Source: Galaxea fascicularis | Taxonomy: Eukaryota; Cnidaria; Anthozoa; Scleractinia; Euphylliidae | NCBI GenBank assembly: GCA_948470475.1 | Contig: OX419342.1 | Location: 28,662,376-28,726,375, forward strand | Direction: 5' to 3' | Length of the DNA: 64,000 bases | Shown: positions 36,535-46,469 of the stretch, piece by piece | Layout of the letters: each line of letters opens with the position of its first letter | Position numbering within the stretch: the stretch's first letter is position 1 | Notes under the pieces: generated by a model | Databases searched by the model: none | Seen by the model: the letters and a program-made list of their open reading frames with translations, nothing else | What the model was told of the DNA's origin: nothing | Position numbers and translations under genes: made by a program

Positions 36535-36946
36535 ATTGAAACTTGTCTAAGTCGGCTTGCCTGACTAGGTCGTCTACAGCAACTTGTATTCCACTTGGTT
36601 GACCCTTTTGGACTGTCTCGGTCATCGATGTGTCATCGACGTACTTCTAAAGGTTGACGCCGTTGACATTGATGTCATTTATCATGACCAGGAAGAGACA
36701 GGGCCCCAATGTGGTCCCTCGCGGTACACCTGCCCTGACAGATCCCCAGTCAGAGTAATCTGATTTCAGACCAAAATGGTCAAAATCTATACCCGTTTTC
36801 AGACCAAAACGGCTCAAAAACCATACCCTTTGGGGCGGCACATACCTATATAGCTTATATTGGGGAGTATCTCCTCCCCCTCCCCCCCCCCTCCTTTCCG
36901 GGGATAATTCTTGCCGTTGCAGTGTCCGATGATTTTCGTGGTCCAC
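36535..36946 (-). mobile_element. CR1-like LINE, central part of reverse transcriptase, interrupted
   Basis: Read on the minus strand this part carries the RT motif GVPRGTTLGPCLFLVMIND, then a premature TAG, then the catalytic box KYVDDT, and runs to the edge of the ISL2EU-like element. The ORF resumes at 29816. Between about 36755 and 36895 the LINE is disturbed by a foreign piece containing GGTATGTGCCGCCCC next to a C-rich run. That piece resembles the end of the element at 38411-39348. The LINE is therefore non-functional. Confidence 0.7.
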
Positions 36947-36949
36947 GAA

Positions 36950-37563
36950 ATTCTAGTACGACCGAAGTGCATTATGAAAAGTGACAATGGGTCGTTAATT
37001 CGAGTGACAAATAAATCAAGAATCGAGAAAACGTTTTAGTTTACGGAGGCTCAAAAGGGTTTTTCGTTGATGTAGCGCTTGCGAAACGATGAAAGATTAC
37101 AAAGAAGGTCCTCTAAATGCCAGTCTTTGTAAATTATCTGAAAAACTAATTCGGTGACTTACCGTTTTTATTCCTTTGATGGGAAACTCCCTAATTTCTT
37201 TAACTTCTCAGGCAGTACGAAAAAAATTTATCTAGTAGACTTAAAGATATTTAAAAAACGTGTTTTATGGCTTACAGAAAAGTCTACTAGATAATTTTCC
37301 CCTAAACTTTTATATTTGAAGTGTCATAGTCAATGGCGCGTGCATGCAGGAAATCAAGTTAGGTCACCGAGCAAAATTTCGAGCTAAAAACAAATGTTTT
37401 CGGCAGATTTTATTTCCGGTTCGCGCGATTTTACGCAGTATTTAACTTCCGGTGTGCTTGATTTTAATTCATTCAGCTGACGCGTGCATAATAGTTATGG
37501 CGTGTTTCAATGGCGTGTGTAGATTGCGCGCGCGCGTGCAACTAAAAACCCTTTCCAGCCTCC
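36950..37563. other. intergenic DNA with one inverted repeat
   Basis: No gene is seen. ATCTAGTAGACTT near 37229-37242 is inverted at about 37280-37293 (AAGTCTACTAGAT), about 40 bp apart, possibly the remains of a small foldback element. Confidence 0.35.
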
Positions 37564-37567
37564 TTAA

Positions 37568-39491
37568 CCCACTGACTACCGTACCGGCCAAAACCGGCCG
37601 CTCAAGACTCCCATGCTTCAAAACATTGCAGCTTTCTCAATTGCACGAATATTGCCTTAACTGTCAGTTGTGATCGCGAAATGGAATGTCCTTTAAATTT
37701 GGATATCCAATAAACGCAAGAAACGTACCGATTTTTACCAAATATGGCCTTTTGAGTTTGCACGAGAACGAAAATGACCGTTTTTAACGTCTAAGAGAAA
37801 CGACGAAAATGCCCGTTTTTGCGTTTATGTTTTTTAAAGAAATCATCGTCGAAAAACCAAACTTCAACCATCATAACAAAATTCAGTCCTTGTTCTAGCT
37901 TAGAAATGACTTTTTTTGTTCACGCGTACATACAGCCTTTTGTTCCAGTGCATTCGGGCCTTCCCGCCATTTTCAATCTCAACCGCATTGCATGTTGGGA
38001 AATAACCAGAATTTTTGGACAGCGCCCGTCCTTTTCTTTCACTTATAAACTCAGCCACTCTCAGCCACTCCGACCTACTGCCAAAAATTCGTGCTTGTGG
38101 TGATCTTCAGTGCTCACAAATTCCAAAATATGTGGCGGTAGGTCGAAAAATTCATCAATAGTCGAGTCCCAAAAGTACTGACTGTCCCACCGGCCAAATT
38201 CCCAGTTCGTCGTCGAGTAAAGTACATCACCTTGCTCGGTTCTTTGAGAAAGTGGGCTCTTAGCTACCGTCACGCTTAATGATGCTCATCAGGCAGCTAC
38301 TACAGATGAAAAATGGCTGTAAACTTAGCAAAAATCGCAAGCAAACCCAACTTGGGCCGTTCTTGTAGCTCCACGGATGAAAAATAGGTACGTCAGAATG
38401 ACGTTTTCAGCCCGGGGGGGGGGGGGGGGTACTCCCTTATAAGAGGCTAACGGGGATGTGCCGCTGGATGGGGTCGCATTTTTCACGACTGGAGTGACTA
38501 TAATGGGGTTACATTTTTTGTAGAGTTACTAGAATGGGGTCGCGCATTTTCGGGATTTCTGGGATAAGAAAATTCTGGCAAGCAGGGATTTAAAAGTAGG
38601 AAGATTCGCGGTTAAAAAATGGTTCGTGCTGTTGTTTTAATATTTAACAGTTGGTTCGCATTGACTTCCGTTCGTGAATCACAACTTAAACATTTTAAAC
38701 GACTTGCACAATAATGCAGAACCCCTGGGTTCAGAACAAAGTCCAACAAATCATCCATACTACAATATGTATTTTCCGGCTATTCTGCGTTGTTATCGTC
38801 CACCGAAGTTAACACAACTTGGATCTTCTTTTGGATTAAAAAGCGTTTGTTCTCTTTCGCTCGGAACTTAATAGCTTTCAACGTGACAGTTGTACAGGTA
38901 CTTATAAAACGGTCTTGCCAATATTTTTATGGGGAGAATGAATCTTCTGATCTGTAGGTTCTAAATAATGTTTTTATCTATGTAAGAAACCATTATGACG
39001 TTCCCGTTAAAGAATGTTTGCATTTCAACTATTTATGACGGTACGTTTGTAAATACTAATGGTTAGCAAATATACCAGAATGTTTGTACTGTAGGTGAAG
39101 AGTAAAGTTCTACATTCAATTTAACAAACGTGTCAATTCATTTTAGGATGACCTACTTAAGGTAGAGGCATAAACAGAAAGTGACTAAGCTGGGATCGCG
39201 AAAATTACATTTTCCCAAAAGTGGCTAAGATGGGGTCTATAATATTAATTGGCCACAGAATAGACTATAATGGGGTAGGGGTTCCGAGAGGCCAGCGGCA
39301 CATACCCAGCAAAAATTGACCCAAGTACCCAGTACCCCCCCCCCCGGGGTTTTCAGAAACCTTAAGCCTCCAGTGCCTTAGGACAGCACCACTTTGCATG
39401 GTAGTTTCAAATAAAGAGTCACGAAATGCTATGGATCCTCCATAGGTGGAAAATCACTCCGAAAACGTAAAAACGGCTGGTAGTCAATGGG
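37568..39491. mobile_element. piggyBac-like non-autonomous element, TTAA target duplication
   Basis: TTAA occurs directly outside both ends (37564-37567 and 39492-39495). The termini are inverted: CCCACTGACTACC on the left and GGTAGTCAATGGG on the right, one mismatch. CCC/GGG ends with TTAA duplication are diagnostic of the piggyBac superfamily. No transposase is present. The element is about 1.92 kb, of which 938 bp belong to a later insertion at 38411-39348. Confidence 0.75.
38411..39348. mobile_element. nested 938-bp DNA element with 8-bp target duplication
   Basis: The 8-bp GTTTTCAG occurs at 38403-38410 and again at 39349-39356. The element starts CCCGGGGGG and ends CCCCCGGG. Inner inverted segments include GATGTGCCGCTGG on the left and CCAGCGGCACATA on the right, and ATAATGGGGT motifs recur. 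An 8-bp duplication fits hAT or P-type superfamilies. No coding sequence is seen. Confidence 0.75.
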
Positions 39492-39495
39492 TTAA

Positions 39496-41395
39496 ATTAA
39501 GTAGACAAATTGAGGAAAGTACCATCTGATCAGTCCTCAAAGGTGGCCGTAATAAATATTCCCATTCTGACCCGAAACTAACGCGACCAGGAACAAGGTG
39601 ATCTTGCCATTTACGCGGAAAACCAGGACATTCTGGTTGGAAAATCAAATTGTAGATACTTTCCATTTGGAATGGGCTTAATTATCAATAATGCACTTTT
39701 TCTGTTCTTTTTGTGAGTTATCCATTTTCTGTTTGGACAAGCTGCAGCATTGAATATTTTCACAAATGATGGTGTGTGAGGGCAATAGAGGGGAGGGTCA
39801 TAGGAGAAGTAGGAAGTGTTTTTATTAAATTTAATTAGGAGCCTCTTCATGGCAAGCACGGCTCAGTTTTTAATTCCAATTGTTTCCTACAAGTAAGCAT
39901 GTGAGTGGCATTTAGTATCATCATCAAATTAAGGAAAAACCTTGTAAAGGAAGAAAGGAAAAGAAAAAAAGAAATTTATGGAAAGATTTTTATTGTGAAG
40001 TACTGCAAATGCATTTGTAGCCACCCTAGCTGCAAAACTTAAATCCTTATCGTGTTTAAATAGAGGTTTTACTTACTTACTATGTGGCATAAACAGTAAT
40101 GAGCTTGAAATTATACACCCACTACTTGTCTTTACAAATTCAGATAGATTTGATTACATATAATCTGTAAAAGGTTTCTAGGTCCTGGTTTGTTAAACAA
40201 AAGTATGTCAGTGTCCATACAAGACACTTTTTAAATTACACTTTGCAGACCAAACAGAGATGTGCACCTAATTTGTCCTTACAAATAATGGTTTACAAAC
40301 CATACATGTTTTGAGAACAAAAGAAATGATCAACAATAATAAAATCCTCCCATCTAACTTCAATGAAAGGTCTTCAAGTCTTGGGCATAAGGACTAAAGA
40401 AAATTCATAATCAATTCAATAACATTCTGATCCTCTTAGGTCATAGCACAAGCAATGAAATTCTGGGGTCCCAGACTGCTCAGCAAGCCAATAAGTTCAC
40501 AGTTACTTTATTGACACATTGACATTATCAGTTCCAACCAGACAAAAAGACAATTAACTGTAGAATAAAGAGGTCAAGACATGCCAACTAAAATGTCACC
40601 AGCAATAAAATCAACAAATCTCAATAAAACAGAATAAGTTACAGAAAGTGCTGACCCACTAATTGAGGTGGGTCAGATAGAGAAGTCTAGCTGATAAGAA
40701 TGATTGTCAAAAACAAAAGAAAAAGGAAAAAACCACTAAAGGATAATTTTTTTTTACATTCTTGAGGTCAGTGTTAGCTTATTCTAAGAGGTTTTAATTT
40801 TACATTATGTTTCTCTTGTTTGTTTGTTATTTCAGGGATATTTGATCTGTTTTACATTCCTATCCTCAAGGACCTGGTAGTCAAAAAGTCTACATTCTTA
40901 GAAAGTACAACTGAATCACCCCAAAAGTACCTCTAACATTGACAGCTTCATTTTGTTTTAATTATTTACACAAAAACAGCCATGCTTGTTAGAAAACCAC
41001 AACTTGACAGGATTTGCAAATATTTTTTGACACCTTCTGACTTAACCAGAATTTGAAAGAAAGCTGTTTGAGAGATTATGGAATTAGATGACATTTCTTT
41101 GAAATTACCAACAAAGTGATCTGTTTGGATCCTAATTTACCCAAATTTCTGTGTTGCTCTTGCCTACAAGCCAAGCTAGTCTTATTGCTCACCAATAAAC
41201 ATTATATTTATATACCTTGACAAAACAAAAGGAAATGATTACTGGTAAAGTTTCCAGTTTTTAAACAAATCAAAATAATGTGGTTGCTTGAGGCAATTAA
41301 TTCCAACTGAGCAGATACTCCTTGAAGCAAAAATATTATTCATTTTAGTTTCCATATTATTAACAATAACTGTTCATATTACTGCTATTTAATTA
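39496..41395. other. intergenic / 3' flank of MFS transporter gene
   Basis: This AT-rich stretch shows no gene or clear repeat. It includes the likely 3' UTR of the minus-strand transporter; an ATTAAA on the minus strand (41393-41388) directly follows its stop codon. I could not identify a more convincing poly(A) site. Confidence 0.35.
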
Positions 41396-42937
41396 TTATA
41401 TAGTTTGTATGCTGCCATCATGTGAAGAAGCATGAGAGGATGAAGCATGAGAAGATGTCCTATGAATCTGTGGTGGGGAGAGCTCCATCTGGGTATGGTC
41501 ATGCTCATCTTGTTCCCCATTCCCCTCTCTAGGATCATACACATCCTCTCGGAATGCCATCCTACCAGGTAGGTCAGTATTGGTGAGCAGAAATCCATCA
41601 TTGCATCTCTTACCATGAGCAATATGGTAATATATAAACACCAACAGATCTATACATAAGATTCCACACAATCCTGCCAGCACAGCATTAGCATTTTTAA
41701 CCTCACAATTGCTTGGGTCAAATTTTTCTGATTTGCATTGTTTTCCACCAGTGTTAGTTAAATGTAAAAACAAAGGAATCAGGGCTGGACCAGCAAATCG
41801 TCCCAGTGCATCAGCAAATGTAAAAAATCCGAGAAAAAGTCCTCTGCGGTTGCGAGCTTGGTCACTAAAATCTGTTATTTTCTGAGAGTAATAGACTCCT
41901 ATTCCAGTGAAGAAAGCCGCTCCACCGGAAGTAGAAAGCGCAACAGATCCAAAGTAAAAGACATTTTTCCATCGTTCATCCTCAATACGGTAATTAAGAA
42001 GAAAAACAAAACCCCACACATTAAAAATCAGACCAAGAATGGAAAACATGGCTGGCGAAAATTTTCGGTGTATTACAGCGCGGATTACGACACCTGCTAC
42101 CACGAAAGCAATGCCACCGGAAATATAAACCTTCCACAAGTCTGTTGATTCCGTTATGAGGCGGTATTGACCGAAGGCGAGGGTAAATAGGTCACTCGTA
42201 ATACCCCAGAAACAAGCCGTTCCGAAAAATACCAACAAAATCAGTAACGCAGTGTGTGATATTAGTCCCTTCGCTTCTCTGAAATTAAATTTCATGGCCA
42301 TGTGAGGTGCCAAAGGATTCTTGAAACAAAATTTGGTAAGCGGAAACATGATCAACACCACATTGCCAACGGCAAGCCAAGCCGGGGTTGTGTATATGTT
42401 GAAAACTCGAGTAATAGTCGGACCGTCTAAAATTGATCCTTTGTCGTTACGACTCGAAAACGGCGAATCAATTAACATTCCAGCTGTCGGCCCTCCTAAC
42501 AAGCCAACCGCTTGAGCAAGTTTGAAGCTAGCGACAGACTTCCCACGAGTTTCTCTTGGTGTCGTGTTGGTAAGATACACTAGAGCCAGTGTCACCGAAC
42601 CCGCGCTAAGGCCAGCGACAAACCGCCCAATAAACATCATATTAAGCGACTTTGATAAAACAGCGAGTCCGTACAACACATTTCCCGTGACATTGGTTAC
42701 CAGTGATAACATAATAGCAAACTTTAAGCCACGTAAATCGGAAATGTATCCCAGTAATGGTGAAATGACTGCTTGAGCAAGTGCGTAACTGCCGAACATG
42801 AAGCCGTAGAAAACCGCGCTCCCTTCGAGCGAATACCACAGTTGTTGTATTGACACCAGCACTATCGAATAGTCCACAGCCATCGTGAAGCCAAAGTAAT
42901 GGATAGAAATGGCTGACAAAAGGCTTTTAGTCGACAT
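41396..42937 (-). CDS. major facilitator superfamily transporter, MFSD8/CLN7-like, intronless
   Basis: A single exon encodes 513 residues; human MFSD8 has 518. About a dozen hydrophobic segments run through residues 10-440. The MFS loop 2-3 signature appears as GYISDLRGLKFA and the loop 4-5 region as GRFVAGLSAGSV followed by TPRETRGK. The stretch YTTPAWL near residue 180 also fits the MFSD8 group. The C-terminal 60 residues are hydrophilic, with a His/Ser-rich end (SSHASSSHASSHD). MFSD8 proteins sit in the lysosomal membrane and conduct anions; that role is transferred from the family. The start MSTKSLLSAISIHYFGF leads straight into helix 1. Lack of introns in a 1.5-kb gene could mean an old retrocopy. 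The MFS call is firm, the subfamily less so. Confidence 0.85.
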   Translation of the reverse strand: MSTKSLLSAISIHYFGFTMAVDYSIVLVSIQQLWYSLEGSAVFYGFMFGSYALAQAVISPLLGYISDLRGLKFAIMLSLVTNVTGNVLYGLAVLSKSLNMMFIGRFVAGLSAGSVTLALVYLTNTTPRETRGKSVASFKLAQAVGLLGGPTAGMLIDSPFSSRNDKGSILDGPTITRVFNIYTTPAWLAVGNVVLIMFPLTKFCFKNPLAPHMAMKFNFREAKGLISHTALLILLVFFGTACFWGITSDLFTLAFGQYRLITESTDLWKVYISGGIAFVVAGVVIRAVIHRKFSPAMFSILGLIFNVWGFVFLLNYRIEDERWKNVFYFGSVALSTSGGAAFFTGIGVYYSQKITDFSDQARNRRGLFLGFFTFADALGRFAGPALIPLFLHLTNTGGKQCKSEKFDPSNCEVKNANAVLAGLCGILCIDLLVFIYYHIAHGKRCNDGFLLTNTDLPGRMAFREDVYDPREGNGEQDEHDHTQMELSPPQIHRTSSHASSSHASSHDGSIQTI

Positions 42938-43234
42938 TTTCCTTCGTTCTGCCCTACAAGTACATTGGTATGATGAAACCTACATTTCCTAGAAATTCCT
43001 GTTTAGTAATTGTTTGGACGCGAAGAGACTGGGGTAAGTTCACGCATTTCGAGTGCCACGAAGTGTCGTACTTCAGTTATATAACAAGCTGCATTATGTG
43101 TGCATTTTGATTGGTTCTACTTATGATCTACGCACCAATGACGTTATCCCTTGAAACTATTTCTCTTTGTTTGTTTTTTTAAATGACGGAAAGTTTCAAA
43201 ATTTAGAAGACATTTACCAGACTGGGCGAACGAA
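42938..43234. promoter_or_regulatory. upstream region of the MFS transporter gene
   Basis: About 300 bp separate the transporter start from a transposon end at 43235. The transporter's promoter must lie here or in the transposon. A CTACAAGTACATTGG stretch sits near the start, but no distinctive promoter motif was found. Confidence 0.3.
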
Positions 43235-43374
43235 GGGGTGTCGGTAAAACGCCGACTCGGGGCCGGGGCCGATGCAGGGGCCGGGGTGTTAGCTTTAAAA
43301 ACAAAAACAAAACATAAAAGTAAAAAAAAAAAGGAAAATTATAATTAAAAATTACAATTAAAAAAAGGAAAATA

Positions 43375-43448
43375 AATTAAACTAAATAAATAAACAAACA
43401 AATAAATGACTGAGTAAATAAATAGATAAATGAATAAATAAATAAATA
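43375..43448. repeat. AAATA-type low-complexity tract
   Basis: Imperfect AAATAAATA repeats with occasional C and G interruptions lie just inside the left end of the element that starts at 43235. Confidence 0.7.
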
Positions 43449-43837
43449 TCAACCAATACGTTTGTTGTACGACCGCTGTACCATAAACCGCAAAACCCCA
43501 CGTGAGCTTTTTCCCGCCAAAATAGTCACGTGGTCAAGCTTCGCCTGATCAAAATGGCTGCTGTGTATGACATGTTTTCGGAATTTATTTCGCGACGTTT
43601 ATGAGTCGTGCTGCATCGTGTGTTGGTCAACTTTGTGTGCACAGCTGTGTACAGTGTGTGGTCCTTGGTCTAAAAGCAGGAAGTTGTAATTTCGAATATT
43701 TTACCTGCAACACGTAACGAGCTGAAATTTTCCCTAAAGATAGCTTTTATGTTTCTTGCGATAATCTTAAACCCGGGCTTAAAGTGGCAAGTGAGCTATG
43801 AAGCCAAGGCATATTGTAAAATATCGACTGGACTGGA

Positions 43838-43985
43838 TCTTTAAAATATGGACTAGATTTGTAAAACATGGATTTGTAAAAGGTGGATTCGTAAAAGGTG
43901 GATTTGTAAACCGTGGATTTGTAAAACATGGATTTGTAAAACAAGTTGTAAATAAGGATTTGTAAAAGGTGGATTTGTCAAACGT
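43838..43985 (+). repeat. about 15-bp tandem minisatellite (GGATTTGTAAAA units)
   Basis: Roughly eight units of ATGGATTTGTAAAAG or GTGGATTTGTAAAAC follow each other. Inverted units recur near 45508-45550 at the other end of the same element, so these are subterminal repeats and probably transposase binding sites. Confidence 0.7.
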
Positions 43986-44819
43986 GAATTGTTAAAAAAA
44001 AACATTCGTGCGTGCTTTTTCGCGCGTTTGCTGGCTGCTCAGTGTTTACATATCCGAGTCCACTGATAAAGCTCAGGTAAAATGGGGTTGGAAGGCCTAC
44101 ACGACTCCTGTTCGCTTGTTTGCCGCTTCTATCTTGGGTCTATTGACCGATTTAGCTTCTTGCTTGTTTTCCGTGGGGCAACACGGTGGTTTGATAACAT
44201 GATGGTGATAGTGATTGAAACAGCCATGTGCTTAAATGTCGCATGCTATGTATTCTGATACCGAAGGTCATTTCTGGGTTTAAATTCTGCATTTATCGCC
44301 TGTTTGTTTTGACCCTTGTTGTTTCTGTTTAGCGACTGTAGTGCTATACTTGCCATCTGAGGCATTTTGTCTAGCTTTGGTTTGGCTCGTTTCAGTGCTT
44401 TCGGTGACAGTACAGCCTCTCTCTCAGTCTTCAGTGTTATCAAGGATAGGAATTTACGCCGCGTCATATGATAATCTTTATCTTGCAGTGTTTGTACATT
44501 ACCGGGCCCGGTTATTTGGTTTTGTAGCAAGAAGTTGTGTTTCTCTTGAGGCTCTTCGTCTCTTTATCCTTTCTTTTGTATTGTCTGAGCTTCTTAGAGA
44601 GCTATGCAACACGTGAAGTTGAGCGCTAAAACCCGGTCTAATTACGGCTGTCTTTGTCATCGTTTCGCTCCGCTCTGTAACTGCGGTTATAGTATTTTCC
44701 TCCTTTTGGTTTTGGCTGTGTTTGGGTACGCCATTAAATGATAGGCAAGACCATGGTTTGGATCCTCCCTTGTGGATCTCATCAGTTGCCGGGAATGGCT
44801 TGAGTAATAGAGTTCCTCT

Positions 44820-45227
44820 TTAGGCAACGTCATCGCCTTTGTGACCGAAGTCGAAGCACGAATACTCCATCATGATGGCATATGGCTCGTGACAAAACCT
44901 CAGAAACCCGCAAATATTTCTGTGGCCTTTGACACTATGGAGGATACCTGCCTCCTATTCGAAGCGTCTCTTTGAGTCGGCGGATTCACCTTTCAACTTT
45001 TTTATGCAAACATGGCGCTGCACTTCTCCAAATTTAAAATCCGCCAAATAGACGGACCCAAATGTCCCGCTTCCAAACGCTTCTTTGATTTTTACTGAGT
45101 TCCATGAGAACTCTGGAAACTCAAATGCACGTCGTCGTTTTTTAGTCCGAGATGAAAGCTTAAAACAAGCCACCATGTCTTCCTCGCGCAATCCCCTGAC
45201 TTTCCCGCGCAAAATTAAAATATGCAA
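44820..45227 (-). pseudogene. protein kinase N-lobe fragment with in-frame stop
   Basis: From ATG at 45227 the minus strand reads into a kinase N-lobe. It has the glycine-rich loop FGSGTFGSVYLADF, the ATP-anchoring lysine block VCIKKLKG and RRFE. A TAG at 44957-44955 follows, then helix C-like EAGILHSVKGHRNI and the hinge-side strand PYAIMMEYSCFDF, with a stop at 44822-44820. The activation loop and catalytic loop are absent. It lies inside the element 43807-45571, so it looks like a captured host exon set. Kinase identity is clear; the subfamily is not, and the in-frame stop argues against function. Confidence 0.7.
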
Positions 45228-45571
45228 AAGTACATTGTTGAGTTAAATATAAGCACGCGGGAAGTTTTTTGGAACACGTGAGAAGTGGCGAGAGAGGCAC
45301 GAGCCGTAAGCGAGTGCTTCTAGCACTTCTCGATTGTTCTTACACATTTCGAAATGCTAACGTTACGCAACAATGGACAAAAACAAGCTTTTTTTCAGTA
45401 ACTATTAATATGTCAAGCGACATCTGAGTAAAATTAAAATGGGACAGACTAAAAAGTAAACAAATCAACTCGGGCAGTCAAACAATTCCATTTTCTTCCC
45501 ACAAATCCATGTTTTACAAATCCAGTCCATGTTTTACAAATCCAATCCAGTCCATATTTTACAACATGCCT

Positions 45572-45745
45572 GAAGCCACTGACGTTGGGAGCAGGTCAAT
45601 TCCCGTGAAAGATATGTAAGTGAATGATGGTGCATATGAAAGAAATCATATGTGAACTGCGGATATGAAATCAAATGAGGAATGATCGTCGCAATTGTGA
45701 TCGCAATTTTCACAATTGCGTAAAGAAGCCTGAAAAAAATACTAA
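45572..45745 (-). repeat. SINE fragment, remainder of the copy split at 43806
   Basis: GAAGCCACTGACGTTGGGAGCAGG-like sequence followed by AACTGCGGATATGAAATCAA and CGCAATTGTGATCGC matches the composite SINE at 7926-8370. Its tRNA-side remnant (GAGCTATGAAGCCA) ends at 43806. Confidence 0.6.
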
Positions 45746-46059
45746 TCAATATTTAACCGTAAACCTTCGTTTTTGGTCGTATTTTATTTAACGAGAAAAT
45801 ATTTCAATTTCAATTTTCCCTTTTCAGTATCAGGAGCGTTCAATTTAATCATTTCATATGTCCCAAGAATATTGAAAAACTAGTTTAATTATTTCTTTAT
45901 TTTACTTTTTATATCTTTACTTTATTTATTGATTTTTAATTTTTTAATGTAACTTTTTTTTCTTTTTCTTTTTTTTTTTTTATAAAACGCAACACCCCGG
46001 GCCCGGGTCGGCGTTTTACCGACACCCCTCATCCCACGAAGCTATGTAGTGGGATGAAA

Positions 46060-46412
46060 ACCATGCCTTAGATTAGCTAAGATGTTCTCAACCTCACTCT
46101 GGGTGGCTGGAATTTCCAAAAGAAGATCAGGGTGCAAAACATGAACTTGGAGATCTTCATAATTTACGTTATCTGAACTGTACACAGTACTAATTAATTC
46201 ATTAAACAAAGCAGCCTTGTCGACAGATTCAGAAGAAGATCTATCTTTATAGGCTGCAGGCAGCCTCTTTGTTTTTGATTTCATAGCATGGGGGACCAAA
46301 ACTTCTTAGGATCTACTTTGAGTTTCTCTGATAATGGTTGGAGATACTGATGATAATTTGTTGCAATACATTTCTTGGTTTGTTTCCTCAGTTGCTTAAA
46401 GCGCATGAAAAG
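46060..46412 (-). mobile_element. LINE fragment, region N-terminal to reverse transcriptase
   Basis: Minus-strand blocks in two frames, FKQLRKQTKKCIATNYHQYL then SEKLKVDPKKFWS and, after a frameshift near 46290, KSKTKRLP and TEIPATQ-like LEIPATQSEVENILANL, match the region between endonuclease and RT of CR1/RTE-like LINEs. Similarity stops at about 46060, next to the outer DNA element, and at the (TAA)n tract on the other side. Confidence 0.65.

Positions 46413-46468
<56 letters not shown>
46413..46468. repeat. (TAA)n microsatellite
   Basis: About 18 uninterrupted TAA units adjoin a LINE fragment. The same triplet forms the tails of the LINE at 10.7 kb and, inverted as TTA, of the SINE at 62.08 kb. 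Confidence 0.95.

Positions 46469-46469
<1 letters not shown>

Larger units (their letters stand above)
43807..45571. mobile_element. 1.77-kb DNA element carrying a kinase fragment, inserted in a SINE
   Basis: GAAGCCA is duplicated at 43800-43806 and 45572-45578. The termini are inverted: AGGCATATTGTAAAATAT on the left and ATATTTTACAACATGCCT on the right, one mismatch. Subterminal ATGGATTTGTAAAA units repeat at both ends in opposite orientation (43838-43985 and 45508-45550). The flanks are the two parts of a tRNA-type SINE like that at 8.1 kb (GAGCTATGAAGCCA then CTGACGTTGGGAGC). No transposase is seen. It contains the kinase-like pseudogene 44820-45227. Confidence 0.65.
43235..46028. mobile_element. 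DNA element with GGGGTGTCGG inverted termini, containing nested insertions
   Basis: GGGGTGTCGGTAAAACGCCG at 43235 is exactly inverted at 46028. Both ends are followed by GC-rich CCGGGG/CCCGGG tracts and then very AT-rich, low-complexity DNA. No transposase was found, so it is non-autonomous. It contains a SINE fragment split by the element 43807-45571. A target duplication is not obvious; an ACGAA occurs at the left edge and 11 bp beyond the right end, and a 9-bp stem (TCATCCCAC/GTGGGATGA) sits at 46029-46057. Confidence 0.6.

Noticed and set aside
43838..43985. Regular repeats reminiscent of a CRISPR array
   Set aside because: Units of about 15 bp follow each other without unique spacers, in a eukaryotic transposon; it is a minisatellite.
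44955..45227. Functional protein kinase gene
   Set aside because: Only the N-lobe is present, an in-frame TAG interrupts it, and no catalytic or activation loop follows within the element.
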